Positions 5,861 through 7,158 of a DNA stretch of 7,158 nucleotides are shown piece by piece. Within the stretch, counting starts at the first letter, position 1. Each line of letters starts with the position of its first letter. Made by a program: the position numbers and the translations under genes. The notes under the pieces are model-generated. The model had not been told where the DNA came from. It saw nothing but the letters and a program-made list of their open reading frames with translations, and searched no databases. Origin of the DNA: an uncultured Ruminococcus sp. (GTDB taxonomy: Bacteria > Bacillota > Clostridia > Oscillospirales > Ruminococcaceae). The stretch lies in the NCBI GenBank assembly GCA_945876155.1, contig CAMCMW010000071.1:1-7158 (forward strand). The letters are read 5' to 3'.

Positions 5861-7158
5861 ATGAAAAATCCTATTAATATTGCGGTAATTGTTGCAGGTA
5901 TTGACGAAGAATATCAGAATACTATTCTGCTGGGTATCCAGGATTTTGCAGCCGGAAATAATGTCAATATAAGCTATTTTATTGCTTTTGGCGGAATCCT
6001 CAAGAACAAACGCCATGACATGGGCGAATTCAATATTTATAATCTTGCAAATTTTGAAAAGTTTGACGGTGCAATTCTGCTGACAAACACCATCTCTTCC
6101 CCTAAAATTACAGAAGAGCTTACAGAGCGCATAAATAAAGCCGGTATTCCGGCGGCGTGTATAGATAATGACCTGAGTGATTTCTATTACATAGGTATCG
6201 ACAATTTCAAGGCTATGGAGGAAATGGTTGAGCATATCGTAGGATATCACCATGCAAGCAGAATAAACTATATTTCAGGTCCGAACGACAATCCGGAGAG
6301 CATTTTGCGTCTGAATGCGTATAAAAGCGTGCTGGAAAGGTACGGTATCCCGATTGATGAAAAGAGAATTTACCACGGCTATTTCAGAGGACAGGACGCA
6401 AGAGCCGCTATCAACGAGTTTCTTCATTCTGATATGGAATTTCCGGAGGCTATAATCTGTGCAAACGACGCTATGGCGCTTTCAGCGGTTATCGAACTGG
6501 AAAAAGCAGGAAAGAGAATTCCGGAAGATGTTCTTGTAACAGGTTTTGACAATATTTATGCTGCAAGAAATTACTTCCCGGCTGTATCTTCTGTAAAGCG
6601 TCCGCTGAGACTTTCAGGCTATACCGCCGCCAAAAAGGTTTTTCAGGCAATAATGGGTGAGAAGTCTGAAAGAGTAGAGATACTTGATACTGAATGTGTG
6701 TTTACTGACAGCTGCGGCTGTGTAAATCAGAATATCCAGGATAATATTATCGAATTTAAGAAGTCCTGCTACAGGTCAATTGAAACCTACAATATCGGCG
6801 TACCCGTTATCAACAGAATGTACTGCGAATTTGAGGAGTGTCTTACTATCGAGGAGTGCATTGACGTACTCAAACGCTTTGTTACTGAAATCAACTGTGA
6901 AAAGTTTGTCTTCTGCCTTTGCGATGACTGGCTCAAAGGCTATGATGATTTTGACTATGTCCAGGACAATTATTCCGGTGAAAAATACACCAAAATTGGC
7001 TATACCGAAAAGGTAGACGCAATTCTGGACTATGAAAAAGGAAGATTCAAGGAAAGCAGTTCCTTTGAATCAGTCGAAATGCTGCCGGACCTTTACAAGG
7101 AGGCAGACAAGAGCAATCATTATTTCTTTGTGCCTGTCCATTTCAGAGAGAGATGCTT
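5861..7158 (+). CDS. LacI/periplasmic-binding-like sensor without a helix-turn-helix (3' end outside window), probably a GGDEF-type signalling protein
   Basis: The reading frame is open from 5861 to the window edge (432 codons plus 2 bases). Residues 1 to about 287 resemble the ligand-binding domain of LacI-family regulators. INIAVIVAG begins the fold at once, so the usual DNA-binding domain of about 60 residues is absent. ICANDAMAL (199-207) and PEDVLVTGFDN (221-231) are characteristic LacI/PBP1 motifs, and the domain closes with SCGC (284-287). No signal peptide or membrane segment is seen, so it should be cytoplasmic. Residues about 300-432 form a Cys-rich linking region (FCLCDDW, ending FFVPVHFRERC) that resembles the part between a LacI-like domain and GGDEF in Firmicute sensors. 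The output domain lies beyond the window, so diguanylate cyclase activity is only a prediction. A sugar-like ligand is plausible but not shown. Confidence 0.85.
   Translation, partial: MKNPINIAVIVAGIDEEYQNTILLGIQDFAAGNNVNISYFIAFGGILKNKRHDMGEFNIYNLANFEKFDGAILLTNTISSPKITEELTERINKAGIPAACIDNDLSDFYYIGIDNFKAMEEMVEHIVGYHHASRINYISGPNDNPESILRLNAYKSVLERYGIPIDEKRIYHGYFRGQDARAAINEFLHSDMEFPEAIICANDAMALSAVIELEKAGKRIPEDVLVTGFDNIYAARNYFPAVSSVKRPLRLSGYTAAKKVFQAIMGEKSERVEILDTECVFTDSCGCVNQNIQDNIIEFKKSCYRSIETYNIGVPVINRMYCEFEECLTIEECIDVLKRFVTEINCEKFVFCLCDDWLKGYDDFDYVQDNYSGEKYTKIGYTEKVDAILDYEKGRFKESSSFESVEMLPDLYKEADKSNHYFFVPVHFRERC

Noticed and set aside
5855..6253. Minus-strand reading frame opposite the start of the sensor gene
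   Set aside because: The plus-strand frame carries LacI-like motifs, a ribosome site and a promoter, while this one shows nothing recognisable.

Overview
The window looks like a fragment of a fibre-degrading, low-to-moderate GC Gram-positive gut or rumen bacterium of the Ruminococcus / Oscillospiraceae kind. The clues are type I dockerins placed directly after the signal peptide, long Thr/Pro-rich linkers (TEPTTE, EVTT and PTEPP repeats), strong AGGAGG-type ribosome binding sites, and a LacI-like sensor with no helix-turn-helix of the sort often joined to GGDEF in these organisms. The genus is inferred from style, not from a search.

Layout from left to right. Positions 1-50 hold a strong bidirectional terminator-like hairpin for something outside the window. 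Positions 229-1794 and 1962-3275 (both +) encode two secreted dockerin proteins. Each has its own near-consensus sigma-A promoter with an extended -10, and each ends in a rho-independent terminator, so they are separate transcription units. Protein 1 is signal peptide, dockerin, Thr-rich linker with three 27-residue tandem repeats, then two unrecognised beta-rich modules. Protein 2 is signal peptide, dockerin, Pro/Thr linker, then a putative zinc metalloprotease domain with HELGHGFGITD and a nearby Met-turn candidate. Convergent to these, on the minus strand, is a two-gene ABC-2 exporter: ATPase 5374-4646 and permease 4649-3318, overlapping by 4 bases (ATGA). A 486-base intergenic region (5375-5860) follows. 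It contains a cluster of three hairpins flanked by an 11-base direct repeat, then a promoter with several inverted repeats. The right edge (5861-7158, +, running off the end) encodes a cytoplasmic LacI/periplasmic-binding-like sensor lacking a DNA-binding domain; its missing C-terminus is probably an output domain such as GGDEF.

How the genes may work together: the two dockerin proteins share the same residues at the positions that usually set cohesin specificity (Ala-Ala in the first loop, Ile-Phe in the second), so they probably dock to the same scaffoldin. The exporter and the sensor have no demonstrable link to them beyond adjacency. The most interesting items are the dockerin-borne metalloprotease, the unassigned C-terminal modules of protein 1, a perfect 12-base palindrome filling most of the protease promoter spacer, and the hairpin cluster upstream of the ABC operon.
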